DNA of 64,000 bases, from assembly GCF_030915485.1 (NCBI RefSeq), contig NZ_CP133266.1:1550001-1614000 (forward strand). Direction: 5' to 3'. Origin of the DNA: Neobacillus sp. PS3-40. Lineage in GTDB: Bacteria > Bacillota > Bacilli > Bacillales > Cytobacillaceae. This document shows positions 52,938 to 63,480 of the stretch, one piece after another. Made by a program: the position numbers and the translations under genes. Under the pieces are notes generated by a model. It saw nothing but the letters and a program-made list of their open reading frames with translations. It did not search any database and was not told the DNA's origin. Numbering within the stretch: the stretch's first letter is position 1; every line of letters starts with the position of its first letter.

Positions 52938-54803
52938 ATGAATTTCTTAAAAAAATTAGAGAATCAAATAGTAATAGCCGATGGGGCGATGGGAACTCTT
53001 CTCTATTCATATGGAACAGATTGCTGTTTTGAAGAATTGAACCTTTCACACCCTGAACAAATTGAGAATGTCCATAAAGCCTATATTGATGCTGGTGCAG
53101 ATGTCATCCAAACAAATACGTATGCAGCTAACTATTTAAAGCTTCAACGGTATGGTCTTGAAGACTCAGTAAAGGAAATCAACAGTGCAGCTGTTAAAAA
53201 TGCTAAACGGGCAGCACAAAACCATTCTTATATACTTGGTACCCTTGGAGGGAATCGCGGAATCAAGCAAAATACCATTACTATTGAAGAAATCAAACGA
53301 AGCTTCCGCGAACAATTATATTGTTTGCTGCTTGAAGGTGTAGACGGTATTCTTCTCGAAACCTTTTACGATCTTAAAGAACTCGAAGCAGTCCTTACTA
53401 TAGCACGAAAAGAAACAGACTTGCCGATTATTGCGCAAGTATCCTTACAAGAGCCGGGAATTTTGCAGAATCAAACTCTCGTAAATGACGCCCTGAAACA
53501 GTTGGAGAGCCTTGGTGCAGATGTCATCGGTCTAAATTGCCGACTTGGACCACATCATATGTTGTTAACCCTGGAGCAGATAGAGATTCCCACACATGCT
53601 TATTTATCTGCCTATCCAAACGCGAGCCTTCCAGCTTATACAGATGGAAAGTTCCATTATGAAGGGGATGCAGATTATTTTCGAAGATCGGCACATTCAT
53701 TTCGTAATCAGGGGGTTAGATTACTTGGCGGCTGTTGCGGGACTACACCAGAACATATCCGTGCCTTCGCTTCTGAACTCAAAAATGTTGTTCCAATTAC
53801 CGAAAAAGTCGTAAAATTTAAACAAACAAAAATAATCGTCGAATCTCCTCTTGCAAAAAGGGAATATCCTCCACTACAGGAGATTGTAAAAGAAAAACCA
53901 TCGGTGATTGTCGAATTAGATCCACCTAGGAAATTAAATACCACAAAATTTTTCGAGGGAGCAAAAGCTCTTAAGGAAGCTGGAATCGACGCTATTACAC
54001 TAGCAGATAACTCCCTTGCTTCCGTAAGGATCTCAAACGAGGCATTAGGATATCTTGCAAAAAAACAATTAGGAGTAAGGCCACTCATCCATATTTCCTG
54101 CAGGGACCGTAATATCCTTGGCTTACAATCTCATTTAATGGGTCTTCATATATTAGGATTACATGATGTTTTGGCAATAACAGGCGATCCTGCTCGGGTT
54201 GGAGACTTCCCTGGTGCGTCTTCCGTTTACGATGTTTCTTCGTTTGAGCTTATTCAAACGATCAAGCAAATGAATGAAGGTTTATCCATTTCAGGCAAGG
54301 ATCTTGGGCAAAAAGCGACATTTAGTATTGCCGCTGCTTTTAATCCAAATGTTCGCTCACTTGAGAATGCCGTTAAGCGGATGGAGAAAAAAGTGTTTCT
54401 TGGGGCTGATTATTTTATTTCACAGCCCGTATTCTCAGAAGAAAGATTAATTGAAATCTATGAAAATACGAAGCATCTTGATGCTCCTATTTATATTGGC
54501 TTAATGCCTTTATTAAGTAGTAAGAATGCCGAATTTCTCCATAACGAGGTACCAGGGATTAAAATATCAGAAACAATTCGCAATCGAATGACGAAATTCA
54601 ATGATCTTCCTTTGCTTGCAATTCGCGAAGGAATCGATATCACAAAGTCATTAATTGATGCCGCACTGGAGCTATTTAATGGAGTTTATTTAATTACTCC
54701 CTTTTTACGGTATGAATTAACCGTAGAGTTAGCCCATTATGCGCGCCAACGTGCCTTTGAATTGAGGAGGTTTAACAACTATGTCGAAAACACCATTAAC
54801 TGA
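52938..54803 (+). CDS. yitJ: bifunctional homocysteine S-methyltransferase / methylenetetrahydrofolate reductase
   Basis: A 621-residue fusion. The N-terminal half (about 1-290) is a homocysteine methyltransferase domain with zinc cysteines in GLNCRLGP and [13 protein letters not shown]. The C-terminal half (about 320-610) is a MetF-type reductase ([43 protein letters not shown]). It supplies methyl-tetrahydrofolate for MetH. The ATG at 52938 has AAGGAG at 7 nt; the GTG at 52932 is too close to it. Confidence 0.95.
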   Translation: MNFLKKLENQIVIADGAMGTLLYSYGTDCCFEELNLSHPEQIENVHKAYIDAGADVIQTNTYAANYLKLQRYGLEDSVKEINSAAVKNAKRAAQNHSYILGTLGGNRGIKQNTITIEEIKRSFREQLYCLLLEGVDGILLETFYDLKELEAVLTIARKETDLPIIAQVSLQEPGILQNQTLVNDALKQLESLGADVIGLNCRLGPHHMLLTLEQIEIPTHAYLSAYPNASLPAYTDGKFHYEGDADYFRRSAHSFRNQGVRLLGGCCGTTPEHIRAFASELKNVVPITEKVVKFKQTKIIVESPLAKREYPPLQEIVKEKPSVIVELDPPRKLNTTKFFEGAKALKEAGIDAITLADNSLASVRISNEALGYLAKKQLGVRPLIHISCRDRNILGLQSHLMGLHILGLHDVLAITGDPARVGDFPGASSVYDVSSFELIQTIKQMNEGLSISGKDLGQKATFSIAAAFNPNVRSLENAVKRMEKKVFLGADYFISQPVFSEERLIEIYENTKHLDAPIYIGLMPLLSSKNAEFLHNEVPGIKISETIRNRMTKFNDLPLLAIREGIDITKSLIDAALELFNGVYLITPFLRYELTVELAHYARQRAFELRRFNNYVENTIN

Positions 54804-57800
54804 ACAACTTAAAAAACGCATTCTTGTCATGGATGGTGCGATGGGGACAATGCTTCAAAATGCCAACCTTACAGCTAGCGATTTTGGTGGCGAAGAGTAT
54901 GAAGGCTGCAATGAGAATCTAAATTTCACGGCCCCTTCTGTCATCGAAAGGATTCATCATGAATATTTAATGGCTGGTGCTGATATTATTGAAACCAATA
55001 CATTCGGGGCAACAAGTATTGTCCTCGAGGAATATGGTCTAGGCTACAAAGCCTATGAGATGAATAAAATTGCTGCATTCATCGCTAATAAAGCGGTGCA
55101 ACAGGTATCGACTGATGAATGGCCACGTTATGTAGCAGGTTCAATGGGCCCAACAACCAAAACATTAAGTGTTACTGGTGGAGCTACATTTGATGCTCTT
55201 GCCGCAGCATACGAAGAACAAGCAATTGGCTTAATCGACGGGGCAGTCGATCTTCTTTTACTCGAAACAAGTCAAGATATGTTAAACGTGAAAGCTGGAT
55301 ACATCGGCATTCAACGTGCCTTTGAAAAGACGGGTATAACCCTTCCACTAATTATCTCAGGAACAATTGAACCAATGGGAACAACTCTTGCCGGGCAATC
55401 TATCGAATCGTTTTATATTTCAGTAGAACATATGAATCCAATAGCGGTCGGCCTAAACTGTGCGACAGGACCTGAATTTATGCAGGATCATGTTCGTTCT
55501 CTTTCGGAGCTAGCGTCAACAGCAGTCATTTGTTATCCAAATGCCGGGTTACCAGATGAAGAAGGCCATTATCACGAAACACCTGAAACTCTCGCCAAAA
55601 AATTAGCGGATTTTGCGGATCACGGCTGGCTTAATATTGTTGGTGGCTGCTGTGGTACAACTCCAGAGCATATTCGAGCAATTGCAGAGTCGGTGAACCA
55701 GATGCAGCCAAGGGAAATCACTCCATCATCTATCCATATGGTTTCAGGAATTGAGCCATTTATTTACGATGATCCAACCCTAAGACCAATTATGGTCGGG
55801 GAACGGACGAATGTAATTGGATCCCGCAAATTTAAACGATTGATTACAGAAGGAAAATTTGAGGAAGCAGCTGAAATTGCTAGAGCACAGGTCAAGGGTG
55901 GTGCACATGTGATTGATATATGCCTCGCCGATCCTGATCGTGAAGAATTAATTGATATGGAAAACTTCATTAAAGAGGTCGTAAAGAAAATTAAGGTTCC
56001 TCTTGTAATTGATTCGACAGATGAAAAAGTCATCGAAATAGCACTCAAATTTTCACAAGGAAAAGCGATTATTAATTCGATTAACCTTGAAGATGGCGAA
56101 GAACGATTTGCTGCGATTGTTCCGTTAATTCACCGTTATGGTGCTGCTGTAGTGGTTGGAACAATCGATGAAGAAGGGATGGGAGTGAGCGCAGAGCGAA
56201 AACTTGCGATTGCCAAACGCTCCTATGAATTGTTGGTTCATAAGTATGGCTTAAAACCACAGGATTTGATTTTTGACCCATTGGTTTTCCCAGTCGGTAC
56301 GGGTGACCAACAATATATTGGATCCGCAAAGGCAACTGTTGAAGGGATAAAACTAATTAAAGAGCAGTTGCCAGAAACGCAAACAATCCTTGGTATTAGT
56401 AATGTATCTTTTGGCCTTCCACCTGTTGGTAGAGAAATCTTAAATTCTGTCTTTCTCTATCATTGCACACATGCTGGGCTTGATTATGCAATTGTAAATA
56501 CTGAGAAGATTGAAAGGTTTGCTTCCATTTCAAAAGAAGAAGTTAAATTAGCGGAAGAACTTTTATTTACTACAACCGATGTGACATTAGCTACTTTTAC
56601 TGAACTTTATCGGGGAAAAAAGAAAGAAGCAAAGAGTACTATTCCTAACATGAGTTTGGAGGAGCGCCTAGGCTATTATGTAGTCGAAGGAACAAAAGAA
56701 GGATTGCTACCAGATTTAGAAAAAGCACTCGAAACATATCCGGCTCCACTCGAAATCATTAATGGTCCCCTCATGGATGGGATGAAGGAAGTTGGCCGCC
56801 TTTTTAACGATAATCAATTGATTGTTGCTGAAGTGCTACAAAGTGCTGAAGTAATGAAAGCGGCTGTAGCTTATTTGGAACCATTTATGGAAAAGGGCGA
56901 TGTTTCTGCTACGAAAGGAAAAATTATTTTAGCAACCGTAAAAGGTGATGTTCATGATATCGGTAAAAACTTAGTGGACATCATTCTTAGCAATAATGGC
57001 TACCAAGTGGTTGATCTCGGGATTAAGGTTTCCCCTACCGATTTAGTTCAAGCAATTCGTGCCGAAAAACCGGATATGGTTGGACTATCAGGCTTACTCG
57101 TGAAATCTGCACAGCAAATGGTGTTAACTGCACAAGATATGAAGGAAGCAGGCATTTCACTCCCGATATTAGTCGGTGGCGCTGCCCTTTCTCGTAAATT
57201 CACTGATACAAAGATTGCTAATAGCTACGACGGACTTGTCCTTTATGCGAAGGATGCGATGACGGGTTTATCCTTAGCTAATCAAGTCCAATCTCCTTTG
57301 GAATTGGAAGAACTTTTACAGAAAAAAAGTGAAAAAGTGGCCGCTATCAATGTTTCTGGAGTATTCCAAGCTTCTTCTGCTGTCACAACGGCAATCAGGC
57401 CGAAATCCACCGTTTCAACAGAAGTACCGGTATTTATTCCGAAGGATACAAAGAAACATATTTTAAAATCCTATTCACTCGCACATATTGAACCTTACAT
57501 CAATATGCAGATGCTGTTAGGACATCATCTAGGAGTGAAAGGAAAAATATCTAAACTGATTGCCGAAAAAAATGAAAAAGCATTAATGGTAAAAGAGATT
57601 GTTGACACTCTGGTTAAGGAGGCAAATCAGGATAACTGGATCTCCCCTGCCGCAGTCTATCAATTTTTTCCTGCGCAGTCAGAGGAAAATAAGATTTACA
57701 TCTTTGATCCGGAACAACCAACCAATATAATAGAAGTTTTTGAGTTTCCAAGGCAGGAATCAGCACCATATTTGTGTTTAGCTGATTTTGTCAAGTCGGT

Positions 57801-58230
57801 TGATAGCGGAATCAAAGACTATGTAGGATTCTTTTCAGTTACTACAGGGAAAGGGATCCGCCAAAAAGCGGAACAATTTAAGCAGGATGGCCGCTTCCTT
57901 GAGTGCCATGCATTACAGGCATTAGCCTTAGAAACTGCGGAAGGATTTGCTGAATTAATTCACCGCCAAATGCGTGATCGCTGGGGATTTCCTGATCCAC
58001 TACAGTTTACCATGCAGGATCGTTTCTCCGCGCACTATCAAGGGCAGCGATATTCATTTGGCTATCCGGCATGTCCAGAAATTGAGGACCAAAAGAAACT
58101 TTTCCAATTGATTCGTCCAGAAGAAATTGGGGTAGAATTAACCGATGGATTTATGATGGAACCAGAGGCTTCAGTAACAGCAATGGTTTTCGCACATCCG
58201 GAGGCAAGGTATTTTAATGTCTTGAAATAA
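54781..58230 (+). CDS. metH: cobalamin-dependent methionine synthase
   Basis: A 1149-residue enzyme methylating homocysteine with methyl-tetrahydrofolate. In order: homocysteine domain (about 1-310, zinc cysteines in GLNCATGP and [11 protein letters not shown]), pterin-binding domain (about 340-600, [12 protein letters not shown]), B12 domain (about 640-860, [14 protein letters not shown] with the cobalt-ligand His) and an activation domain (about 920-1149, near [20 protein letters not shown]). It overlaps yitJ by 23 nt and has a GAGGAGG site. Complete length indicates function. Confidence 0.97.
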   Translation: MSKTPLTEQLKKRILVMDGAMGTMLQNANLTASDFGGEEYEGCNENLNFTAPSVIERIHHEYLMAGADIIETNTFGATSIVLEEYGLGYKAYEMNKIAAFIANKAVQQVSTDEWPRYVAGSMGPTTKTLSVTGGATFDALAAAYEEQAIGLIDGAVDLLLLETSQDMLNVKAGYIGIQRAFEKTGITLPLIISGTIEPMGTTLAGQSIESFYISVEHMNPIAVGLNCATGPEFMQDHVRSLSELASTAVICYPNAGLPDEEGHYHETPETLAKKLADFADHGWLNIVGGCCGTTPEHIRAIAESVNQMQPREITPSSIHMVSGIEPFIYDDPTLRPIMVGERTNVIGSRKFKRLITEGKFEEAAEIARAQVKGGAHVIDICLADPDREELIDMENFIKEVVKKIKVPLVIDSTDEKVIEIALKFSQGKAIINSINLEDGEERFAAIVPLIHRYGAAVVVGTIDEEGMGVSAERKLAIAKRSYELLVHKYGLKPQDLIFDPLVFPVGTGDQQYIGSAKATVEGIKLIKEQLPETQTILGISNVSFGLPPVGREILNSVFLYHCTHAGLDYAIVNTEKIERFASISKEEVKLAEELLFTTTDVTLATFTELYRGKKKEAKSTIPNMSLEERLGYYVVEGTKEGLLPDLEKALETYPAPLEIINGPLMDGMKEVGRLFNDNQLIVAEVLQSAEVMKAAVAYLEPFMEKGDVSATKGKIILATVKGDVHDIGKNLVDIILSNNGYQVVDLGIKVSPTDLVQAIRAEKPDMVGLSGLLVKSAQQMVLTAQDMKEAGISLPILVGGAALSRKFTDTKIANSYDGLVLYAKDAMTGLSLANQVQSPLELEELLQKKSEKVAAINVSGVFQASSAVTTAIRPKSTVSTEVPVFIPKDTKKHILKSYSLAHIEPYINMQMLLGHHLGVKGKISKLIAEKNEKALMVKEIVDTLVKEANQDNWISPAAVYQFFPAQSEENKIYIFDPEQPTNIIEVFEFPRQESAPYLCLADFVKSVDSGIKDYVGFFSVTTGKGIRQKAEQFKQDGRFLECHALQALALETAEGFAELIHRQMRDRWGFPDPLQFTMQDRFSAHYQGQRYSFGYPACPEIEDQKKLFQLIRPEEIGVELTDGFMMEPEASVTAMVFAHPEARYFNVLK

Positions 58231-58258
58231 ATATGTAGAGTGGGATCAACGTTTGAGT

Positions 58259-58291
58259 CCGTAGAATATCAAATTATTCTACGGTTTTTTT
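58259..58291 (+). terminator. intrinsic terminator of the methionine operon
   Basis: CCGTAGAAT (58259-58267) and ATTCTACGG (58276-58284) form a perfect stem followed by seven T. Confidence 0.9.
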
Positions 58292-58322
58292 ATTTGCTTT
58301 TCGTTTATTAAATCTTGCCTCG

Positions 58323-58427
58323 TTACCCGCGTACTTTTACTGTTTACCCGCAGGAATAGAGTGGTTACCCGCGAGTTTTTTCATTTTACCCGTAGAAAAT
58401 CGTGATTTACCCGCCAATTTCATTGAA
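58323..58427. repeat. intergenic array, five copies of TTACCCGC at exact 21-bp spacing
   Basis: TTACCCGC begins at 58323, 58344, 58365, 58386 (TTACCCGT) and 58407. The 13 bases between copies vary but are AT-rich. A degenerate sixth copy may follow. The array lies 32 nt after the metH terminator and ends about 100 nt before the MarR promoter. It is not a CRISPR: the repeat is too short and the spacing too regular. Function unknown. Confidence 0.8.
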
Positions 58428-58530
58428 TCCGTGAATTTATTTCAGCAAAGTTATTTGAACGAGCATTAAATTAAAAAAGGTCTAAATTTTACTCTTAATG
58501 GGCAATAAGAAAGTTCTTATCAATCGAACA

Positions 58531-58576
58531 TTGACCATTTGCTAAATTTTCTATATAGTTACCTAGGTAATTATAT
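58531..58576 (+). promoter_or_regulatory. MarR-family promoter with a 24-bp near-perfect palindrome
   Basis: -35 TTGACC (58531-58536), 17-bp spacer, -10 TATAGT (58554-58559). A palindrome spans 58553-58576 with core TTACCTAGGTAA (58559-58570) and ATATA / TATAT outer arms, 11 of 12 positions matching. It overlaps the -10 element, so the regulator downstream probably represses itself and the exporter. Confidence 0.7.
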
Positions 58577-58596
58577 TAGCACTTATTCACTAGGGA

Positions 58597-59022
58597 GTGA
58601 TTCCTATATCAACCAGTCACGCATTGATTCACACTCTTCATCAGCTTTCACGCAACTTAACGAATCGGGTAAATGAAGTTTTAAAACCTTTCGGACTATA
58701 TAGTGCTCAATGGGCCGTTATCTTTGTTTTAAAAACAAGGGAAACATTGACGCAAAAGGAGCTTTGCGAATATTTGTCAGTTGAGGCGCCCCCATTGACA
58801 CGTACAATCCAGAGGCTTGTGAAACAAGGATATGTAAAACAAGTCCAAGGGTATGATAAACGGGAGAAGCATATCCAATTAACAGAAGAAGCATTAAGGC
58901 GATATCCCGAGTGGGAAAAGTCTGTTAATGATCTCAATCACTCACTATTGAAGGATCTTCCTTCGACTTCACAAGATAATCTTTCCGAATTACTAAAAAT
59001 ATGGTTGCTACAAATTTCATAG
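58597..59022 (+). CDS. MarR-family transcriptional regulator
   Basis: A winged-helix regulator of about 141 residues. Recognition helix EYLSVEAPPLTRTIQRLVKQ and wing YVKQVQGYDKREKHIQLTEE are intact. The start is unclear: GTG at 58597 sits directly on the GGGAG sequence, and no ATG is available before the helix SHALIHTLHQLSRNL; a TTG at 58624 is an alternative. It precedes an MFS exporter by 16 nt, so the two form an operon under the palindromic operator. Confidence 0.88.
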   Translation: MIPISTSHALIHTLHQLSRNLTNRVNEVLKPFGLYSAQWAVIFVLKTRETLTQKELCEYLSVEAPPLTRTIQRLVKQGYVKQVQGYDKREKHIQLTEEALRRYPEWEKSVNDLNHSLLKDLPSTSQDNLSELLKIWLLQIS

Positions 59023-59038
59023 ATTGGAGTTACACTAA

Positions 59039-60241
59039 ATGAATAAATCACCATTATGGACAAAAGATTTCATTGGCATTTCTCTTAGTAATTTTTTTCT
59101 TTTTATGACATTTTACTTTTTACTTGTCACCCTTCCTAGTTATGCTCTAGAAGACCTTCACAGTAATGAATCAGGAGCAGGATTAATGACAACGGTATTT
59201 TTACTTTCTGCTATCATTACTCGACCGATTGCAGGTAAGTGGATTGAAAGATCAGGACCGCGCAATGTGCTATTAACAGCCCTAATTGTCTTCCTCGGTG
59301 CATCTTTTCTTTACTTTTTTCCAAATTCAATGTCAGGTTTTCTATTCATTCGCTTTTTACACGGGATTGGTTTTGGTATGGCGACAACAGTTACTGGAGC
59401 AATTGTTGCCAACATCATTCCTATCTCACGGAGAGGCGAAGGAATGGGATACTTTATTATGTCGACTAACTTGGCCATGGTGCTCGGGCCCTTCATAGGT
59501 TTAACTACTATTCAACACTTTGGACCAAATGTCCTGTTCATCCTTAGTATCATTGGGGCATTTGCTGCATTACTTGCCGGTATCAGTGTGAAGCTGTCGA
59601 AAAGAAAACCAATTCTTTCGCCTCAGCAGGGGAAGGTGCCCTTTTCATTTAAAAACTTTTTTGAAGCTTCCGCCGTGCCGATCTCACTTGTTGGCGCATT
59701 CTTTGCACTTGTCTATTCATCAATTTTGTCTTTTGTATCTGTGTATGCTAATTCAATTCATCTAGGAGATGTTTCCAGCCTTTTCTTTGTTGTTTATGCG
59801 ATTGTATTATTATTATCAAGGCCATTTACTGGAAGATGGTTTGACCTTCATGGACCGAACGTAATCGTTTTTCCTTCTATTATTCTATTTGCAATTGGAA
59901 TGTTTATTTTAAGTAAAAGTGGAACCAGTTCTGTTTTTCTCTTATCCGCAGGAATAATAGGGTTAGGATGGGGAACACTTTTTCCAACCTTTCAAACGAT
60001 TGCAATTCAGGATTCTGAGCCGAAGAAGAAAGGGCTGGCAACAGCAACCTTCCTATCAATCTTTGATACTGGGATCGGGCTGGGCTCTTTTTTGGTTGGG
60101 ATTTTTGTTACAAAAATAGGATTTAGCTCATTCTATTTATTGAGTTCTATTTATATCCTAGTGGGAGTTATTCTCTATTACTTCCTTCATACACGCAAGC
60201 AAAAAGCCATTAAAGGAAAATTAGAGAGGGACCTAGTTTAA
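59039..60241 (+). CDS. MFS transporter (DHA1-type drug exporter)
   Basis: A 400-residue, 12-helix major facilitator protein. The motif A-like loop ITRPIAGKWIERSGPRNVLL between helices 2 and 3 and its repeat LLSRPFTGRWFDLHGPNVIV in the second half are clear, as is GIGFGMATTVTGAIVANIIP. Co-transcribed with the MarR regulator, it is probably induced by the compound that regulator senses. Substrate is unknown. Confidence 0.92.
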   Translation: MNKSPLWTKDFIGISLSNFFLFMTFYFLLVTLPSYALEDLHSNESGAGLMTTVFLLSAIITRPIAGKWIERSGPRNVLLTALIVFLGASFLYFFPNSMSGFLFIRFLHGIGFGMATTVTGAIVANIIPISRRGEGMGYFIMSTNLAMVLGPFIGLTTIQHFGPNVLFILSIIGAFAALLAGISVKLSKRKPILSPQQGKVPFSFKNFFEASAVPISLVGAFFALVYSSILSFVSVYANSIHLGDVSSLFFVVYAIVLLLSRPFTGRWFDLHGPNVIVFPSIILFAIGMFILSKSGTSSVFLLSAGIIGLGWGTLFPTFQTIAIQDSEPKKKGLATATFLSIFDTGIGLGSFLVGIFVTKIGFSSFYLLSSIYILVGVILYYFLHTRKQKAIKGKLERDLV

Positions 60242-60276
60242 GAGTTTGCTAAATAAAAAGACAAAATAATAATCTG

Positions 60277-60302
60277 AGTCAGTCCGCGAACTGGCTTTTT
60301 AA
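60277..60302 (+). terminator. intrinsic terminator after the MFS gene
   Basis: AGTCAGT (60277-60283) and ACTGGCT (60290-60296), with CCGCGA in the loop, are followed by TTTTT. The rest of the gap to 60455 is AT-rich with no recognised gene. Confidence 0.75.
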
Positions 60303-60468
60303 GTTGGTTTAATATCAAGCGGGATCTGTTTGTTGGACATATGATTTTTCTTAGTAAATATTTATTAATTTGGATATATTACTCAAATGAGGACCAATTC
60401 TTTTACAAAATCATTTATTTCATCTATAGTATTTTTATAATAATTATTATCTACATGGAGGTATGGAA

Positions 60469-61032
60469 ATGTTTGATGTTGTTGTTATTGGGGCTGGACC
60501 AGCAGGTGGAAGTGCTGCATTATTTACTGCAAAAGCTGGCAAAAAAACAGTAGTGATTGAGAATGATAAAAGTATAACGAAAAAGGCATGGATGGAAAAC
60601 CATTATGGTGTAGAAGAAATTTCTGGTCCTGACATGGTTGAAATTGGAAAGAAGCAAGCAAGTAAATTTGGTGCTGAAATTGTTCAAGCAACTGTTACCA
60701 ATATCGTTAAAACCGAAAATGGTTTCAATGTAGAAACAGATCAGGAAAACTATGAAGCTAAGCATGTGATTATTGCAACTGGATTTTCTGTAGATCTTGC
60801 TGAAAAGGTTGGATTAAAGACAAAAGCAGGGACAGAGCCTAGAGTAAAGACTGTTTTCGAAGTAGATGCTGATGGAAGAACAAATATTGAAGGAATATGG
60901 GCTGCTGGAACAGTAGCTGGCGTAAGCGTTCATACTATTATTACTGCTGGTGATGGTGCAAAAGTAGCTATCAATGTGATTAGTGAAATGAATGGCGAAC
61001 GTTATGTAGACCATGATATTCTAAAATCTTAA
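60469..61032 (+). CDS. short FAD-dependent pyridine nucleotide oxidoreductase, thioredoxin-reductase-like
   Basis: A 187-residue single-domain flavoprotein. FAD-binding GAGPAGGSAALFTAKAGKKT is at the N-terminus, ATGFSVD follows in the middle and the C-terminal FAD motif is IWAAGTVAGVSVHTIITAGD. It lacks the NADPH domain and the CxxC of true thioredoxin reductases (about 310 residues), so it must work with a partner or another donor. The ATG at 60469 has GGAGG at 7 nt; the ATG at 60463 is too close. Confidence 0.82.
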   Translation: MFDVVVIGAGPAGGSAALFTAKAGKKTVVIENDKSITKKAWMENHYGVEEISGPDMVEIGKKQASKFGAEIVQATVTNIVKTENGFNVETDQENYEAKHVIIATGFSVDLAEKVGLKTKAGTEPRVKTVFEVDADGRTNIEGIWAAGTVAGVSVHTIITAGDGAKVAINVISEMNGERYVDHDILKS

Positions 61033-61042
61033 ATGGTAAAGG

Positions 61043-61079
61043 TTCCCCTTGTCAAATTGCAAGGGGAATTATTTTTTTA
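61043..61079 (+). terminator. intrinsic terminator after the FAD protein gene
   Basis: TTCCCCTTG (61043-61051) and CAAGGGGAA (61060-61068) form a perfect 9-bp stem followed by TTATTTTTTT. Confidence 0.9.
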
Positions 61080-61166
61080 ACAACAGAATTTGGATTACTG
61101 TTTTAGGACAAGTTGCCAAGCTACTACGGCATTTGTGCTTTTTTAATAACAGTAATTTTGTGGAAA

Positions 61167-61640
61167 TCATTCTGGTTCAACACTATTAGACCGTTTTATT
61201 TCCGTTTCATGAATTTCGATCGTTCTTTCGATAAAATCTATTATGAGAGACATTTCATCTTCATTATAACGGGAACAAAGCTGTGTCATTGCGTGAGAAA
61301 GCGGTAAATAATATTCTTTAATACCACTCTGCTTCTCTTTAACTGGAATAATAATAACCCTACGGCGATCATTTGGATCTTTCTCTCTTCTTACATATCC
61401 AGCATGTTCAAGTCGGTCGATTAATGCAGTTACAGAGCCCGTACTAAGTCCTGTTACTTTTGCCAATTCCCCTGCAGTAAGAGGACCATTTTCATTCAGA
61501 ATATCGGCCGTTTTAAAATCAGTATGAATAACACCTAAACTATGTGCTGCATTTTGTTGAAAGAGAACCATTCTGGTACTTAATTTTCGTAAATTTTTAA
61601 TTAAGGTTTTAACAAGGTCAGGATATTTGGGTAAATCCAT
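61167..61640 (-). CDS. MarR-family transcriptional regulator, YusO-like
   Basis: A 157-residue winged-helix regulator: LTAGELAKVTGLSTGSVTAL, IDRLEHAGYVRREKDPNDRR and RVIIIPV are classical. The ATG at 61638-61640 follows GGTGAG; a longer GTG frame is less well placed. It is divergent from a DHA2 exporter with a palindrome between them. In B. subtilis the related YusO represses the multidrug exporter YusP. Confidence 0.9.
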   Translation of the reverse strand: MDLPKYPDLVKTLIKNLRKLSTRMVLFQQNAAHSLGVIHTDFKTADILNENGPLTAGELAKVTGLSTGSVTALIDRLEHAGYVRREKDPNDRRRVIIIPVKEKQSGIKEYYLPLSHAMTQLCSRYNEDEMSLIIDFIERTIEIHETEIKRSNSVEPE

Positions 61641-61672
61641 TGACAACACTCACCCATTCTTTTAAAATTATT

Positions 61673-61693
61673 TTATCTTGATCATCAAGATAA
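61673..61693. promoter_or_regulatory. MarR operator between regulator and DHA2 exporter
   Basis: TTATCTTGA-TCA-TCAAGATAA is a perfect 9-bp inverted repeat, 33 bp upstream of the regulator start and 97 bp upstream of the exporter start. It fits the size and symmetry of MarR-family operators. Confidence 0.7.
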
Positions 61694-61789
61694 TTCCGAA
61701 ACGAATTATTATTATCTTACCAAACATTCGAAATTTAAGTAAAGGAGCAATTCTACGATTGAACAAAATAAATTGTAAGGGGACTTTTT

Positions 61790-63316
61790 ATGATAAAAAA
61801 AGATAAAAATCTTAAGTTCGTTGTTGCAGGCTTACTTTTAGGAATTTTAATGTCTGCCATGGATAATACAATTGTTGCCACTGCAATGGGTACGATCGTA
61901 TCAGACCTTGGGGGCTACGATAAATTTATTTGGGTTACCTCTGCCTACATGGTAGCTGTTATGGCTGGAATGCCGATTTTCGGAAAACTTTCAGATATGT
62001 ATGGGCGTAAACGCTTTTTTATTTTTGGATTAACTGTGTTCTTAATTGGATCATCCTTATGCGGAATTGCTCAAAGTATCATTCAGCTTAGTGTTTTTCG
62101 TGCCATTCAAGGAATTGGCGGGGGTGCATTAATGCCGATCGCGTTTACGATCGTTTTTGATATTTTCCCTCCTGAAAATCGTGGAAAAATGACTGGTTTG
62201 CTTGGTGCCGTTTTTGGTGCAGCAAGTGTGCTTGGTCCCTTACTTGGCGCTTATATTACCGATTATATTAGCTGGCATTGGGTCTTTTATGTGAATGTTC
62301 CAATCGGAATTCTTGCACTATTTTTCATTATTCGCTATTACAAGGAATCCCTTCAGCATTCTAAGCAAAGGGTTGACTGGATTGGAGCAATTACCCTTGT
62401 TATTTCCGTTGTCTGCCTTATGTTTGCACTTGAATTTGGCGGAAAGGAATACGATTGGAATTCCCCTCAGATATTAGGATTATTTGGGAGTGCCTTCATT
62501 TTCCTTGTAGCCTTTTTCATTGCCGAAGTAAAAGCGAAAGAGCCCATTCTTCCATTATGGCTTTTTAAACAACGCTTATTTGCAACATCACAAATTCTTG
62601 CCTTCTTATATGGGGGAACATTTATTATTTTAACCGTTTTTATTCCGATCTTCGTTCAAGCAGTATATGGCGGTACAGCCAAGAACGCCGGATTAATTTT
62701 GACACCAATGATGTTAGGATCTGTAGCAGGAAGCTCTGTCGGTGGTATTTTCCTTACGAAAACTTCTTATCGAAACCTGATGTTAATTTCAATTCTTTCC
62801 TATACAATTGGGATGTATTCACTAGGAACGTTGACACCGGATACAGCTCGCTTTCTATTAACGATCTATATGATTCTAGTTGGATTTGGAGTTGGTTTTT
62901 CGTTTTCATTACTCCCAACGGCTTCTCTACACAATTTGGAGCCACGCTACCGTGGATCGGCCAACTCAACAAACTCTTTTCTACGTTCATTTGGAATGAC
63001 ACTTGGCATTACCATCTTCGGTACCATTCAAAACAATTTGCTTACAGATAAACTGAAAGAGGCTTTTAAAGGTATGCAAGGTGCTGGCGGAAAGGGCGGT
63101 GCTCCAATGATAAAATTGGATCCCCGTCAAATTTTTGAATCAAGTGAACGCTCACAAATTCCTGGTTTTGTCTTAAATAAAATGGTTCATGCAATGTCTG
63201 ATTCAATTACTCATACATTTTTGCTGACATTAATTCCAATTGTTCTTGCTGTAATTACGATCTTCTTCATGGGCAAAGCAAGGGTTGAAATAATGAAAAA
63301 ACCAGCTAAAGGCTAG
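61790..63316 (+). CDS. DHA2-family MFS multidrug exporter (EmrB/QacA, YusP-like)
   Basis: A 508-residue, 14-helix proton-drug antiporter. Motif D1 MSAMDNTIVATAMGTIVSDL in helix 1, motif A GKLSDMYGRKRFFIFGL, and motif C VFGAASVLGPLLGAY in helix 5 are intact. The ATG has AAGGGGAC upstream. It is probably repressed by the divergent MarR protein. The drug range is not predictable. Confidence 0.94.
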   Translation: MIKKDKNLKFVVAGLLLGILMSAMDNTIVATAMGTIVSDLGGYDKFIWVTSAYMVAVMAGMPIFGKLSDMYGRKRFFIFGLTVFLIGSSLCGIAQSIIQLSVFRAIQGIGGGALMPIAFTIVFDIFPPENRGKMTGLLGAVFGAASVLGPLLGAYITDYISWHWVFYVNVPIGILALFFIIRYYKESLQHSKQRVDWIGAITLVISVVCLMFALEFGGKEYDWNSPQILGLFGSAFIFLVAFFIAEVKAKEPILPLWLFKQRLFATSQILAFLYGGTFIILTVFIPIFVQAVYGGTAKNAGLILTPMMLGSVAGSSVGGIFLTKTSYRNLMLISILSYTIGMYSLGTLTPDTARFLLTIYMILVGFGVGFSFSLLPTASLHNLEPRYRGSANSTNSFLRSFGMTLGITIFGTIQNNLLTDKLKEAFKGMQGAGGKGGAPMIKLDPRQIFESSERSQIPGFVLNKMVHAMSDSITHTFLLTLIPIVLAVITIFFMGKARVEIMKKPAKG

Positions 63317-63442
63317 GAAAGATAGTGCTTTGCATAGCAACGACAAGTAGAAAATGAGTCCGGAAGTTACTACTTTACTATTTACTAAAAGAAAATGAAC
63401 TAGATCTTAAAGAGTTCCTTTTTCTAGCGCAAACATAAACAA

Positions 63443-63480
63443 GACCAGCAAATTAATCGTTTAATTTGCTGGTCATTTTT
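63443..63480 (+). terminator. intrinsic terminator after the DHA2 exporter
   Basis: GACCAGCAAATTAA (63443-63456) pairs perfectly with TTAATTTGCTGGTC (63461-63474), 14 bp, followed by ATTTTT. Confidence 0.92.

Noticed and set aside
58323-58427. CRISPR-like regular repeats
   Set aside because: The repeated part is only 8 bases with 13-base gaps and no cas genes are nearby; both are far outside CRISPR dimensions.
58513-58529. GTTC...GAAC inverted pair upstream of the MarR promoter as another SinR-type site
   Set aside because: The total length is 17 rather than 16 bp and the inner bases do not match the half-site.
60341-60553. 70-codon plus-strand frame ahead of the FAD protein
   Set aside because: It is AT-rich, lacks a ribosome site and overlaps the well-supported FAD protein start.
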